Notes: generated by a model not told the origin, from the letters alone. A stretch of DNA of 64,000 nucleotides from Curvibacter sp. CHRR-16 (GCF_018474005.1 NZ_JAHCSH010000002.1:558001-622000), one strand, 5' to 3'; shown: positions 26,079 through 35,582, counted from the stretch's first letter. Numbers and translations: made by a program.

Positions 26079-27011
26079 ATGACTACTACATCGCGTTTTC
26101 CCTCCACTTTACCGCCACGTACTGACCATGCACCCCGCGCCCGACAGCGTTGGTTAGGGCGCAGTTTTGATGCCGCCAATGTGTTGTTGCTGGCGCTCAT
26201 TTGCCTACTGACGGTCTATCCGTTTTACTACGTCGTTGTGGCCTCCGTGAGCGAACCCAATGCCCTGATCGCGCATCGTGGTTTACTGCTCTGGCCTCAA
26301 GGATTCACCTTGGATGCATTCACCCGCGTTTGGGAAAATCCGCTGATCCGCACTGGCTTTCTGAACACACTGATCATCGTCATTGGCGGTACTGCGCTCA
26401 ATCTTGTGCTGACATGTTTCGGTGCCTATGCGCTGTCACGCAAACGCCTCGCTGTCGAAAAGCCAATTCTTCTGTTGGTGATATTTACGATGTATTTCAG
26501 CGGCGGGCTGATCCCCATTTACCTGCTGGTGCGTGAATTGGGTTTACTCAATAGCCGTCTTGCGATCATCTTGCCATTTGCCATCAACGTCTGGAACCTA
26601 CTCATCCTACGTACCGCATTCAATGCGGTGCCACAAGATTTTGAGGATGCAGCCCGCGTTGACGGCGCTGGAGATTTCACCATCTTGTTCCGAGTTTACG
26701 TTCCGCTTTGCATGCCGACACTGGCTGTCATTGGCCTGTTCTATGCAGTAAGTCATTGGAATGGCTACTTTTACTCCATGGTGTTTTTCCAAGATCGCTC
26801 CCTCTACCCGATACAACTGGTGATGCGCGAAATCCTGATTACAAACAACACCGAATCGATGATGCTTGGCGATGTAGCCGGCCGCGAAGCATTGAGCAAC
26901 ACGATCAAATATGCATCCATCGTCATGGCTACCTTGCCCATTCTTTGCCTCTACCCCTTCCTCCAGCGCTTTTTCGTCAAAGGTGCCATGGTTGGCGGCG
27001 TTAAGGAATGA
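26079..27011 (+). CDS. ABC transporter permease, LplC/YtcP type
   Basis: A 310-residue second permease subunit. It has six predicted helices (first LLALICLLTVYPFYYVVVASVS) and the EAA loop DFEDAARVDGAGDFTILFRVYVPL. LplC-type features are YALSRKRLAVEKPI and the GLIPIYLLVRELGL segment. The ribosome site GGAG precedes ATG 26079; the gap from the first permease is 22 bases. It forms the membrane channel together with the preceding gene. Confidence 0.92.
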   Translation: MTTTSRFPSTLPPRTDHAPRARQRWLGRSFDAANVLLLALICLLTVYPFYYVVVASVSEPNALIAHRGLLLWPQGFTLDAFTRVWENPLIRTGFLNTLIIVIGGTALNLVLTCFGAYALSRKRLAVEKPILLLVIFTMYFSGGLIPIYLLVRELGLLNSRLAIILPFAINVWNLLILRTAFNAVPQDFEDAARVDGAGDFTILFRVYVPLCMPTLAVIGLFYAVSHWNGYFYSMVFFQDRSLYPIQLVMREILITNNTESMMLGDVAGREALSNTIKYASIVMATLPILCLYPFLQRFFVKGAMVGGVKE

Positions 27012-27055
27012 CCGACCCTTTCTGTGAACAGTGACCATAACTAAAGGAGACCACC

Positions 27056-28666
27056 ATGTACCCCACTCAGCGCCTTATTAAACTCACCCTGTTAACGTCA
27101 ACACTTTTTTCCGCAGCCGGTTTGCACGCACAAGCTTCTGCGCCCATCGCAACGCAGCCCACCACGCTCACGTGGTTTGCCCCCTTGGAGCGCGGAGCTG
27201 CCGCAACGATGCAAAGTTATGCAGAGCAAACTGCCTACAAAATGCTCGCGCAAAAGACCAACGTGACGGTGCAATTTCGCCACCCAGCACTGGGTTCTGA
27301 AAAAGAAAGCTTCCAACTTTTGCAAGCCTCGGGCAACTATCCCGATGTGATTGAGTGGAACAACTGGACTGCTTACCCCGGTGGGCCGACCAAGGCATTG
27401 GATAACAAATTCATCATCCCGCTCAATGACTTGATCAAGCAGCATGCGCCGAATTTGCAGAAACTGCTGGATTCAAACCCCGAAATCCGCCGCCAGATCA
27501 GCACCGACAAGGGCGATATTTACTGCTTCCCCATGCTGCGTTTGGACCCCAAAGTACGCACCTTCTGGGGGCCACAAATCCGTGCCGACTGGCTCAGCAA
27601 ATTGGGACTCAAAGCACCGACAACCATTGACGAATGGACGCAAGTGCTGCAGGCATTCAAGACGCGCTCCCCTAGCGGCAAGAACGATGTCATCCCCTAT
27701 TCGGTCAAGACCGATCCTAGCGACCCCATCGCACCAGGATTGCCAACCGGACTATGGCCGTTCCTCAGTGCTTACGGTTTGCAACCCAACTTCTTCCAAG
27801 TAGGTGGGAAAGTGCTCTACGCACCAAACCAGCCCGCCTACAAGGACTACCTGACGACGATGCACAAGTGGTATGCCGCAGGCCTGATCGACGGTGACTT
27901 CGTATCGCAAACCGGCGCCCAGCTTGATACAAAAATGGCCAACAATCAGGTTGGTGCCTATGCTGGCTTTATTGGCAGTGGACTGGGACGCTACACGCGC
28001 CTAGGCCAAGGATCCACACCCAGTTTCCGCCTCGTGGCGGTGCCATTTCCTGCAGCACGGGATGGCAAGCGCCACAACACATGGCCAGAAGCGGGTAACT
28101 TGTTCAATGGGGGCGGAGCAGCGATCAGCAGCCAGAACAAGAAAGTCATTGAAACAGTCCGCTTTTTGGACTACGGCTACTCACGCGAAGGCCAACTCGC
28201 TATGAACTTCGGCCAAGAAGGCGTCAGCTACACCATGGTCAACGGGCAACCCCGTTACACCGACAGCGTAATCAAAAACCCCAAACTGCCTATCTACGAA
28301 GCCATCTTGCAGCACGCACGTCCACAAGCGGGCCCCTTTGTGCAAGATCCGCAGTACCTGCTCCAGTTCTACCAACTGCAAGAGCAAAAAGATGCTGTCG
28401 CGCTGTGGTCTAGCAGTTCTACGGAACTGCAACTGCCTCCTCTCTCGGTTGATGCCAGTGATGCTTCACGCTTTGCCAGCACGATGAGCAATGTTGTCCC
28501 CTATGTTGCTGAAATGACCACCAAGTTCATCTTGGGCAAAGAGTCTCTCGACAAGTTCGACGACTACCTCAAGCAGCTCGACCAAATGGGAGTCAACCGT
28601 GCTACTGCGCTGATGCAAAAAGCATTCGACGGCTACGCCAAACGCGGCAGCCCTCTCACCAAGTAA
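27056..28666 (+). CDS. Extracellular solute-binding protein, LplA/AlgQ type
   Basis: A 536-residue periplasmic oligosaccharide-binding protein, within the long family class (about 500-550 residues) used for di- to tetrasaccharides. A Sec signal peptide ends near HAQA (residues about 23-26) with no lipobox Cys, consistent with a soluble periplasmic protein. NYPDVIEWNNWTAYPGG and WGPQIRADWLSKLGLKAPTTIDEW are typical of family 1 binding proteins of this group. An AAAGGAGA ribosome site precedes the ATG. A LacI-like 14-bp sequence (27090-27103) lies within the signal-peptide codons. It serves the two permeases upstream. Confidence 0.9.
   Translation: MYPTQRLIKLTLLTSTLFSAAGLHAQASAPIATQPTTLTWFAPLERGAAATMQSYAEQTAYKMLAQKTNVTVQFRHPALGSEKESFQLLQASGNYPDVIEWNNWTAYPGGPTKALDNKFIIPLNDLIKQHAPNLQKLLDSNPEIRRQISTDKGDIYCFPMLRLDPKVRTFWGPQIRADWLSKLGLKAPTTIDEWTQVLQAFKTRSPSGKNDVIPYSVKTDPSDPIAPGLPTGLWPFLSAYGLQPNFFQVGGKVLYAPNQPAYKDYLTTMHKWYAAGLIDGDFVSQTGAQLDTKMANNQVGAYAGFIGSGLGRYTRLGQGSTPSFRLVAVPFPAARDGKRHNTWPEAGNLFNGGGAAISSQNKKVIETVRFLDYGYSREGQLAMNFGQEGVSYTMVNGQPRYTDSVIKNPKLPIYEAILQHARPQAGPFVQDPQYLLQFYQLQEQKDAVALWSSSSTELQLPPLSVDASDASRFASTMSNVVPYVAEMTTKFILGKESLDKFDDYLKQLDQMGVNRATALMQKAFDGYAKRGSPLTK
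27090..27103. promoter_or_regulatory. Intragenic LacI-type palindrome in the binding-protein gene
   Basis: TGTTAACGTCAACA is CG-centred, with 13 of 14 bases fitting a perfect palindrome of the same type as the site at 22875-22888. It lies 34 bases into the solute-binding protein gene. It may be a second operator, acting by roadblock or looping, or chance from Leu-Thr-Ser-Thr codons. Confidence 0.3.
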
Positions 28667-28686
28667 AAGCGACCAAAGGAATAACC

Positions 28687-29445
28687 GTGTCTTCACTTTT
28701 CTCTTTGGTGGGCCGCAAGGCCCTCGTAACGGGAGGTGCTACTGGCATTGGTGCGGCGGTTGCTCAGGCTCTGGCTGATGCAGGAGCCCGCGTTGCCATC
28801 ACCCGTCATAGCAGTGCTGTGAAATTGCCCATGCAGCACAGCGATTCGGTGCACCCTGTACTACCGATTGGCTGCGATCTCGCTGCCACCCGCGACATGG
28901 CCCCTTTGCTTGATACGGTCGAAGCTGGCCTTGGGGGCGCACTCGACATTCTCGTCAATTGCGCCGGAACCATTCGCCGAGCCGATGCGATCACCTACAC
29001 CGAACGTGATTGGTCTGACGTGATAGCCATTAACCTTGATGCGCTGTGGCGCCTATCGCAAGCGACTGGCGCACGCATGGTGCATCGCGGATCCGGCAAG
29101 ATCATCAACATCGCTTCTTTGCTCAGCTTTCAGGGCGGCATCCGCGTGCCCGCGTATACGGCGAGCAAACATGCCGTCGCAGGGCTGACCAAAGCGCTAG
29201 CCAACGAATGGGCTGCGCATGGTGTTAACGTCAACGCAATTGCCCCAGGCTATGTAGAAACGGCCAATACTGAGGCGTTGCGTGCGGACGAGCAGCGCAG
29301 CGCGCAGATATTGGCGCGCATACCTGCTGGGCGCTGGGCACAACCAGAGGACATAGCGGGCGCTGCCGTTTTCTTGTCCTCGCGTGCGGCTGACTATGTG
29401 CATGGCCATGTTCTGGTCGTCGATGGTGGGTGGCTGGCACGATGA
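28687..29445 (+). CDS. kduD: 2-dehydro-3-deoxy-D-gluconate 5-dehydrogenase
   Basis: A 252-residue short-chain dehydrogenase that reduces 3-deoxy-D-glycero-2,5-hexodiulosonate to 2-keto-3-deoxygluconate. Visible are the cofactor motif TGGATGIG, NCAG, catalytic Ser in SLLSFQGG and YTASK, and the KduD-specific stretches NEWAAHGVNVNAIAPGY, LRADEQRSAQIL and the C-terminal DGGWLAR. The start is GTG 28687. The stop overlaps the kdgK ATG by 4 bases. It acts directly after KduI and before KdgK, both encoded nearby. Confidence 0.93.
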   Translation: MSSLFSLVGRKALVTGGATGIGAAVAQALADAGARVAITRHSSAVKLPMQHSDSVHPVLPIGCDLAATRDMAPLLDTVEAGLGGALDILVNCAGTIRRADAITYTERDWSDVIAINLDALWRLSQATGARMVHRGSGKIINIASLLSFQGGIRVPAYTASKHAVAGLTKALANEWAAHGVNVNAIAPGYVETANTEALRADEQRSAQILARIPAGRWAQPEDIAGAAVFLSSRAADYVHGHVLVVDGGWLAR

Positions 29446-30392
29446 ATGCCCAACGGTCCATCGATCTCATCGGGCTGGGTGAATGCATGGTCGAATTCCA
29501 TGCTGGAGCGACACCGCTGGACAAAGCCCTGGTGTTCGAGCGCCGCTATGGTGGCGACGTACTCAATGCGCTGGTTGCGGCCTCACGCTGCGGGGCTAGC
29601 ACAGCGTTCATCAGTCAAGTAGGCGACGATGCTTTTGCTGCTGGGTTGCTGCACGCTTGGCAAGAGGAAGGCGTCGATACGACCGAGGTCAGCTTGTCAC
29701 CTGGACCGAACGGTATTTACTTTATTTCCGTTGATGCCGACGGCGAACGCAGCTTCACATACCGCCGTGATGGCACGCCCGCCTCTCGCATCAGCCCAGC
29801 AGACCTCAATCCGGCGGCATTCCGCCATGCACGGGCTGTACTGCTGTCCGGCATCACACAAGCCCTGTCCCCCTCAGCCCGCTCCGCAACCTTGGCTGCA
29901 GCCCAGTTGGCACGCGAGCACGGTGTACTGGTCGCCTACGACCCCAACTACCGCGCCGCACTATGGGCGCCACACGGTGGGCTGGCGACTGCCCAAGCGG
30001 CCTTTGAAGAGTTGCTGTCACTGTGTGACTGGCTGCTACCGAGTCAGGGGGGGGATGGCCCACTGGTTGACCTCTCCGACACCGAAGAAACGGATCCCAC
30101 AGCCTTGGCGCAACGCTTTGTCCGTCCCAGCTTGGCGGTCGCACTGAAATGCGGTGGCCATGGATGCGTGCTGATTCAAGACAAGACACCCCAAACCATC
30201 GCTGCAGCTACACCCAGCTCTGTCGTGGATACATCCGGTGCCGGTGACTGCTGGAACGGGGTGTTCTTAGCCCGGCTACTGCAGGGTGACCTTGCATCAA
30301 CGGCTGCAACGAACGCCAACCGCATCGCCGCCGCAAAACTCGCTCATCGAGGAGCCATTCCTCCCCGCCACTTTATGGAGAACTTGATTTGA
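29442..30392 (+). CDS. kdgK: 2-keto-3-deoxygluconate kinase (PfkB family)
   Basis: A 316-residue ribokinase-fold sugar kinase that makes 2-keto-3-deoxy-6-phosphogluconate. The N-terminal IGLGECMVEFH is typical of KDG kinases. GGDVLNALVAASRCGA binds sugar, YDPNYRAALW follows, and DTSGAGDCWNG near the C-terminus carries the catalytic Asp and anion hole. ATG 29442 overlaps the kduD stop. The product would be cleaved by KDPG aldolase, for which I see no gene in this window. Confidence 0.9.
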   Translation: MNAQRSIDLIGLGECMVEFHAGATPLDKALVFERRYGGDVLNALVAASRCGASTAFISQVGDDAFAAGLLHAWQEEGVDTTEVSLSPGPNGIYFISVDADGERSFTYRRDGTPASRISPADLNPAAFRHARAVLLSGITQALSPSARSATLAAAQLAREHGVLVAYDPNYRAALWAPHGGLATAQAAFEELLSLCDWLLPSQGGDGPLVDLSDTEETDPTALAQRFVRPSLAVALKCGGHGCVLIQDKTPQTIAAATPSSVVDTSGAGDCWNGVFLARLLQGDLASTAATNANRIAAAKLAHRGAIPPRHFMENLI

Positions 30393-31573
30393 AAACTGCC
30401 ACATCGACTCCCCCGGCAACCACCACTCGCGCACAAGCCATCGAGTCCGCGTTGGCCACTGCAATTGAACAAATAGCGACTAAACGCACACGTTTCTCAA
30501 CGCTCTTCCCTGGCGACACCACCGTCGGTGGACATTACCAAGCACACCGCCAAGCCGGTTTTCCGGACGGTAGCAATGTAGGCTGGACTACCGGATTTTG
30601 GACTGGCTTGTTGTGGATGGCCTTCGAGCTAACAGGCCGATCAGAATTTGCCGATACCGCACGTGCACAACTACCCAGCTACGCCATACGGCTTGATAGG
30701 CGTGACGATGTGGATCACCACGACTTGGGCTTTCTCTACACACCATCGTGCGTGACGGCTTGGCGAATCGAGCAGACTGCGCAATGGCGCGACACTGCTG
30801 TGCGCGCCGCTGACACGCTGATGCAGCGCTACTTGCCATCGGCTGGTGTGATTCAAGCGTGGGGCAACCTCAACGACCCCTTGGAGCGGGGACGAATCAT
30901 CGTTGACTGCTTGCTCAATCTACCGCTGCTGCACTGGGCTAGCGAGGTCACAGGGAAAACACACTATCGGGCCGCCGCATGCGCGCATGCACAACGCTCG
31001 CGCGACTATCTGATTCGCCCGGACGACTCCACTTTTCACACATTCCATTTCGACCCGCAAACCGGGATCCCGCTGCATGGTTCAACGGCGCAGGGGCATG
31101 CCGATACCTCGTGCTGGGCTCGTGGGCAGGCTTGGGCCATCTATGGCTTTGCTATCAACCATCGATACGCACCAGAGCTTGGTCTGCTCGATACCGCATG
31201 CCGGGTAGCGAACTACTTCCTGAGCCATCTCCCAGCCGATGGCGTTGCTTACTGGGATCTTGTGTTCAGTGAAGGCAGTGGTGAACCACTGGACAGTTCC
31301 GCCTCGGCCATTGCCGTCTGCGGGCTGCTCGAAATCGCCAACCTGCTGCCAGCAGGTGATGCGCAGACGCGCTACCGAGAAGCGGCGCTGCACATCCTTG
31401 ACGGTCTGATAGCCCGCTGCAGCGGCATCGCGCCAGCCACCGATGGCCTGCTGCTGCACGGCGTTTACAGCAAGCCCCATGGCCGTGGCGTGGATGAAGC
31501 CAATCTGTGGGGTGACTATTTTTTCTTAGAAGCACTGGCCCGCGTGTCCAGCCACTGGCGCCCCCATTGGTGA
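30389..31573 (+). CDS. Unsaturated glucuronyl hydrolase, GH88 family
   Basis: A 394-residue cytoplasmic alpha6/alpha6-barrel enzyme that hydrates the 4,5-double bond of an unsaturated uronic acid at the non-reducing end and so releases it from a disaccharide. The two catalytic aspartates of the family are visible: Asp112 in HHDLGFLY and Asp173 in [31 protein letters not shown] is the other hallmark. There is no signal peptide, so the substrate must be imported, which fits the ABC genes. The start is TTG 30389, with GGAG 8 bases upstream, overlapping the kdgK stop. GH105 (rhamnogalacturonyl type) is less likely because of the UGL-type motifs. Confidence 0.88.
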   Translation: MKTATSTPPATTTRAQAIESALATAIEQIATKRTRFSTLFPGDTTVGGHYQAHRQAGFPDGSNVGWTTGFWTGLLWMAFELTGRSEFADTARAQLPSYAIRLDRRDDVDHHDLGFLYTPSCVTAWRIEQTAQWRDTAVRAADTLMQRYLPSAGVIQAWGNLNDPLERGRIIVDCLLNLPLLHWASEVTGKTHYRAAACAHAQRSRDYLIRPDDSTFHTFHFDPQTGIPLHGSTAQGHADTSCWARGQAWAIYGFAINHRYAPELGLLDTACRVANYFLSHLPADGVAYWDLVFSEGSGEPLDSSASAIAVCGLLEIANLLPAGDAQTRYREAALHILDGLIARCSGIAPATDGLLLHGVYSKPHGRGVDEANLWGDYFFLEALARVSSHWRPHW

Positions 31574-31595
31574 GTTGATTGAAATGGAGAAATCT

Positions 31596-32444
31596 ATGTA
31601 CAAATGCGTCCATCAAGCCTGCCATCCCGACTCAATGGCGGGCGCTACCAACGAGCAACTCCGCAAGCGCTATTTGCTCGAAAACCTGCTCACCGATGGT
31701 GAAATAGTCCTGCATTACTCTCACCATGAGCGTTTCGTCATTGGCGGTGCAGTTCCAGTTCACACAACACTGCACTTGCCCAAACAAACCGCACCGCAGT
31801 CAGCGGCTGGGCGCCCCTTTCTGGAGCGCCGCGAGTTAGGCATTGTCAATGTATCGACGGCCACGGCCCAGGTCGAAGTAGATGGACAGGCGTACCTGCT
31901 GGCACCGCTTGATTGCCTCTACGTTGGCATGGGTGCAGTCGATGTGCAAATGCGCTCGCCCAATCCTGATGCACCAGCACGCTTGTATCTGGTATCCACA
32001 CCGGCCCATGCTACGCGCCCCACCCAGCTCATCGCAGCTGAGAAAGCCACCCCACTGGAGCGGGGTTCACCGGAAACTTCGAACCAGCGAACCATCTACC
32101 AATACGTGATTCCAGGCGTCTGTGAATCTGCGCAATTGCTGCTCGGGCTGACGATCCTCAAACCCGGTAGCGTGTGGAACACGATGCCACCGCATCTCCA
32201 TGATCGCCGCTCAGAAGTCTATTTTTATTTCCGCCTAAACCCAGCAGATCGCGTCTTTCACTTCATGGGCGAACCAGGCCAAGAGCGCCACATCGTCGTT
32301 GCCAACGAACAGGCAGTGGTGTCACCACCTTGGTCTATCCATATGGGTGCAGGGACTGCCAGCTATGGCTTCGTCTGGGCCATGGGTGGTGAAAACCAAG
32401 ACTACACGGACATGCAGGTGCTCGACATCTGCCAACTGTGCTGA
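31596..32444 (+). CDS. kduI: 5-dehydro-4-deoxy-D-glucuronate isomerase
   Basis: A 282-residue cupin isomerase; E. coli KduI has 278. It converts 5-keto-4-deoxyuronate, which forms spontaneously from the unsaturated uronate, into the substrate of KduD. Zn ligands are His200 and His202 in MPPHLHDRR, Glu207 in SEVYFYF, and His249 in [11 protein letters not shown]. The ending [13 protein letters not shown] is characteristic. ATG 31596 has GGAGA upstream. Confidence 0.94.
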   Translation: MYKCVHQACHPDSMAGATNEQLRKRYLLENLLTDGEIVLHYSHHERFVIGGAVPVHTTLHLPKQTAPQSAAGRPFLERRELGIVNVSTATAQVEVDGQAYLLAPLDCLYVGMGAVDVQMRSPNPDAPARLYLVSTPAHATRPTQLIAAEKATPLERGSPETSNQRTIYQYVIPGVCESAQLLLGLTILKPGSVWNTMPPHLHDRRSEVYFYFRLNPADRVFHFMGEPGQERHIVVANEQAVVSPPWSIHMGAGTASYGFVWAMGGENQDYTDMQVLDICQLC

Positions 32445-32488
32445 ACCCACTCCATTCAAGTTTTTTCAAGACAGAAAGAGAGCTTGCG

Positions 32489-34306
32489 ATGAACACCCTC
32501 CATGTTTTCGCGTTCACTCGTCGGTGGTCAAAACACGTGTTGGCTATCCCCCTGCTGCTCGGCCTCACGGCACTGACACCTGTACTGGCATCCGAGCCGC
32601 AGCTTGGCCTTCCGCAGCGCATCCAAGGTGACTGGATGCTGCGCTTCAACCATCCCGACAACGCCAATACTTTCACCATCAACCTGTCGGACGCTGGCTT
32701 CAAGGCCACGACGGCAGACGGTTCGGCGGCTTTGGCTGCGCATATTTCAGTCCATCGCAGACTTAACAAGGACGTATCAGCACTCCGCTTTAACATTGAT
32801 GCGACCGGTGAGCTTGGCGACAGCCAAATCGTGCTTTACGACGCGGCTGCCAATGAAATCTGGCGCCACAAAGGGCCAACCAACAATCGCCAGATTGAAT
32901 TGACTGGCCTGCACTTGCATGGCGAGCTGGTCTTCAGAATTTTGCGTGGCACGGGTGGCTCGGGCGGCAGCTATTCCATTTCCGGCATCGACACCGTGGC
33001 CGATACGACTGCGCCGAAGATGGCCGCCGATGGATTCATAGTCACCGATAGCCTTGACGCCTTACGCGGTTATGCCCGGCTCGACAAAGTCAAGGTGCGT
33101 CTCAAACCAGGTACCTATCGCGTGGAAAAGGCGCTCTACCAGCACTTCATCGAATTCACTGGCAACGACAGCACCTTCGACATGTCCGGGGTGCGCATCC
33201 AAGCGAACACCGAGCTATTTTCAAAGTTCGGGGTCATCCCCGGCGTTGGTGGCTTTTATAGCGTGATCGACCTCACTGGCGATCGGGTTCGCATGGAGGG
33301 CGGTTACTTCGAAACCTATGGCGATAAGCCCGGTATTCAACCACGCAACAAGATCGTCAATATCACCGGTGATGACGTGACGTTGAATGGTGCAACGGTT
33401 CGTACTGCGGGTTCTGTGCCTTGGGGCTACGGCAGCCTGTTCGGTATCAATGGTGATCCGATCCGCAAAATGAACGGCATCCGCATCGGTGCACCGGCAC
33501 ACCGCGTCACGCTGCTCAATTGCACGGTGCACATGCGAGCGATGGGGCATGGCATTTTCATTCAGGGCGCCGCAGATAGCTTGATTGATGGGTGCAAGGT
33601 GGATGGCCTGCTGCGACCGACCGACGACATTTTGGCTGAAACCGGCGGCTTTGCAGCAGAACGCGATTTCAAGATGCGTGGCAGTGGCGAGGGCGTGATG
33701 CCCGATTCGGACGGCCGCATCCCGCACGGCGACGTCGTGTCGCTCAGCGAAGACGGCATCCGCCTGTATGACAAGAGCGGGAATACACCAACGGGTAAGA
33801 CAACCATCCGCAATGCGGTCGTGACCGGAATGCGCCGAGGGATTTGTACTGGCTTCGGTGTTGGTGGCAACCTGATTGTCAATTCGACCGTCCGCGATAC
33901 CGTTCAGGCGGGCTTTCATGTCGGTAGCGGCGACACAGTGATTGGTGGCAAGGCCGATGCCAAATATGCCGAGGCACTCAGCATTGCGCAGAACACCGCC
34001 AAAGGGGCGCAAGTCGAGTTGGAGATTCTCGACAGTCGAGGTGGAACCAATGACTTGCTAGCCCAAATCAATGGCAGCCAACACAAGGTAAAGCTGTACA
34101 CCGCCCAGCCCGCATTTATTCCCGGAAATATGCTCATTGAGCTTGGCACCAATCGAGGCTTTCTTGGAAAACTCAATGGCTACGGCAACAACCGACCCGA
34201 TGGCAAGGCATCGGACATTTCCCTCACCAACTTGACACCGGCCAAAACCGTGTTGTCACAGCGAGCAACTCGCATCGATATATCCCCCGCCACAAATCTT
34301 CAATAA
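32489..34306 (+). CDS. Secreted right-handed parallel beta-helix protein, candidate polysaccharide lyase
   Basis: A 605-residue exported protein I cannot place in a named family. The signal peptide (residues 1-34) ends PVLA. Residues about 40-165 form a beta-rich, carbohydrate-binding-like module (GDWMLRFNHPDNANTF through GGSYSISGIDTV). From about 180 to 560 there is a succession of short beta-strand turns typical of a parallel beta-helix: VRLKPGTYRVEKALY, FDMSGVRIQAN, VRMEGGYFETYG, VTLNGATVRTAG, VTLLNCTVHMRAMGHGIFI, SLIDGCKVDGL. Basic and acidic residues suited to uronide eliminase chemistry (several Lys/Arg, His) are scattered along the helix, but I cannot assign a site. It directly follows kduI (gap 44 bases) and precedes the porin. 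It could be a new lyase or a hydrolase of uronic-acid polymer. Confidence 0.8.
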   Translation: MNTLHVFAFTRRWSKHVLAIPLLLGLTALTPVLASEPQLGLPQRIQGDWMLRFNHPDNANTFTINLSDAGFKATTADGSAALAAHISVHRRLNKDVSALRFNIDATGELGDSQIVLYDAAANEIWRHKGPTNNRQIELTGLHLHGELVFRILRGTGGSGGSYSISGIDTVADTTAPKMAADGFIVTDSLDALRGYARLDKVKVRLKPGTYRVEKALYQHFIEFTGNDSTFDMSGVRIQANTELFSKFGVIPGVGGFYSVIDLTGDRVRMEGGYFETYGDKPGIQPRNKIVNITGDDVTLNGATVRTAGSVPWGYGSLFGINGDPIRKMNGIRIGAPAHRVTLLNCTVHMRAMGHGIFIQGAADSLIDGCKVDGLLRPTDDILAETGGFAAERDFKMRGSGEGVMPDSDGRIPHGDVVSLSEDGIRLYDKSGNTPTGKTTIRNAVVTGMRRGICTGFGVGGNLIVNSTVRDTVQAGFHVGSGDTVIGGKADAKYAEALSIAQNTAKGAQVELEILDSRGGTNDLLAQINGSQHKVKLYTAQPAFIPGNMLIELGTNRGFLGKLNGYGNNRPDGKASDISLTNLTPAKTVLSQRATRIDISPATNLQ

Positions 34307-34310
34307 AACC

Positions 34311-34351
34311 AAGAGATCAGCTGTTATTAAAGAAATAACAGCTGATCTCTT
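34311..34351. other. Long perfect hairpin between beta-helix gene and porin
   Basis: AAGAGATCAGCTGTTATT (34311-34328) and AATAACAGCTGATCTCTT (34334-34351) are fully complementary 18-bp arms with a 5-nt loop, starting 4 bases after the stop. No T-run follows on the plus strand (TAGCGGGG). It is more likely a transcript-stabilising or processing element, or a partial terminator, than a classical terminator. The rest of 34352-34437 shows no gene and would hold any porin promoter. Confidence 0.7.
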
Positions 34352-34437
34352 AGCGGGGATCGGCATTTAAATATGCGGATTACATTCAATGGATGTATCG
34401 CACATAGTATCAATAAAACCGAACGAGGACGACAACT

Positions 34438-35544
34438 ATGTTTCGCAAAAAATATGCCATTACGACTTCATTGCTTTTATCAGCAAGTGGCGCACAAGCC
34501 GACATGAGTCTATTGGACGAAAAAGCCATTTTGTATGGATTTCTAGCCACATCACCTCAATATGAAAATATTGACTCGCCAGTTAAGAACAAATCATCGA
34601 GCCGAACCCGGTTGGTTGACCAGAGTTCACGCATCGGCTTTAAGGGCGAAAGCAATATTGACGAAAACACCCAAGCCTTCTGGCGCGCCGAATACCGTGT
34701 GCGCGTGGGCTCCAACAGCGCCAATGGAACCAATGATGCCTCTTCAGGCTTATCCAGCAGACCCATTTATCTTGGTGTGAAAGGTAATTATGGGAAGGTT
34801 CAGGCGGGGAAATTTTACGATGTGTACGACGATTGGTTTCCCGAAGGTATGAAAAACATTGAAGAAACATCCGGTGGTATCGGGCAATTTGTACACCGAG
34901 GAGCGGGCCAACCAACCAGTGTCGTGGCGTATATCTCCCCAGTTATTAAAGGATTCAAAATAACCGCAGACTACGATTTCGGATCTGACACAACAACGGC
35001 CAATGCGCACGGCGTTGCCGCCACCCTCTCATACAAATATGAAAACATCAATATAGGCTACCAGTACAAACAAAACACCAACTCATCCACAAGCACCGCA
35101 GATTATTCCACCAGCAATTTATCCAATTCAAATAGCTTCACAGCCCAACTAATTGGCGGAAATATAGAAATCATCAAAGATTTGGATATAGGAATAGCGA
35201 TAGAGAAGACAACGGTCAATGGAACGACAACCCAGGTCGGCTACGGTGTTGGATTCACTTACACGTGGGGAAAATACAGTGTGCATGCCACCTACGGCTT
35301 GCTAGACGATTCCCAAATCGGTTCGGCAACTCAACAAGAAACCGGTGCTCGAGGCGCCAATCTCGGCATGACCTACAAGGTGAACAAAAATCTGGAATGG
35401 TTGAGCGGAATTGGCTACGTCTTAAATGAAGCCAACGCATCGCTAGGGACGAATACCGCGAAAAGTTTGGCTCCAGATGGCAGCACCACATTGACTGGAA
35501 CCAAAGTCACAACATTTTCAGTCGGTGCCAGATACACCTTTTAA
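34438..35544 (+). CDS. Outer-membrane porin, Gram-negative general porin type
   Basis: A 368-residue 16-strand beta-barrel porin. A signal peptide (residues about 1-21, ending AQA) is followed by an amphipathic beta pattern. SRIGFKGESNIDENTQAFWRAEYRV and YLGVKGNYGKVQAGKFYDVYDDW are classic Burkholderiales porin strands. The last residue is Phe (ARYTF), required for BAM insertion. The sequence is AT-richer than neighbouring genes. Its place after the beta-helix gene suggests that it passes the oligosaccharide products into the periplasm. A hairpin terminator follows. Confidence 0.9.
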   Translation: MFRKKYAITTSLLLSASGAQADMSLLDEKAILYGFLATSPQYENIDSPVKNKSSSRTRLVDQSSRIGFKGESNIDENTQAFWRAEYRVRVGSNSANGTNDASSGLSSRPIYLGVKGNYGKVQAGKFYDVYDDWFPEGMKNIEETSGGIGQFVHRGAGQPTSVVAYISPVIKGFKITADYDFGSDTTTANAHGVAATLSYKYENINIGYQYKQNTNSSTSTADYSTSNLSNSNSFTAQLIGGNIEIIKDLDIGIAIEKTTVNGTTTQVGYGVGFTYTWGKYSVHATYGLLDDSQIGSATQQETGARGANLGMTYKVNKNLEWLSGIGYVLNEANASLGTNTAKSLAPDGSTTLTGTKVTTFSVGARYTF

Positions 35545-35554
35545 GTGACAGATT

Positions 35555-35582
35555 CGGGGGCGATCCTAATGAGTCGCCCCCG
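35555..35582 (+). terminator. Terminator after the porin
   Basis: CGGGGGCGA (35555-35563) pairs perfectly with TCGCCCCCG (35574-35582) over a 10-nt loop, 10 bases after the porin stop. The following TCTTGCCTT is only moderately T-rich. It isolates the porin from the chemoreceptor gene. Bases 35583-35753 hold no recognised gene or clear ribosome site. Confidence 0.6.

Noticed and set aside
29223..29236. TGTTAACGTCAACG in kduD resembling the LacI-type site
   Set aside because: It encodes the conserved Val-Asn-Val-Asn of KduD; the match is explained by coding constraint.
34301..34420. CAATAAAACC repeated at 34301-34310 and 34411-34420
   Set aside because: Ten-base repeat in an AT-rich gap; can occur by chance and has no inverted partner or mobile-element signs.
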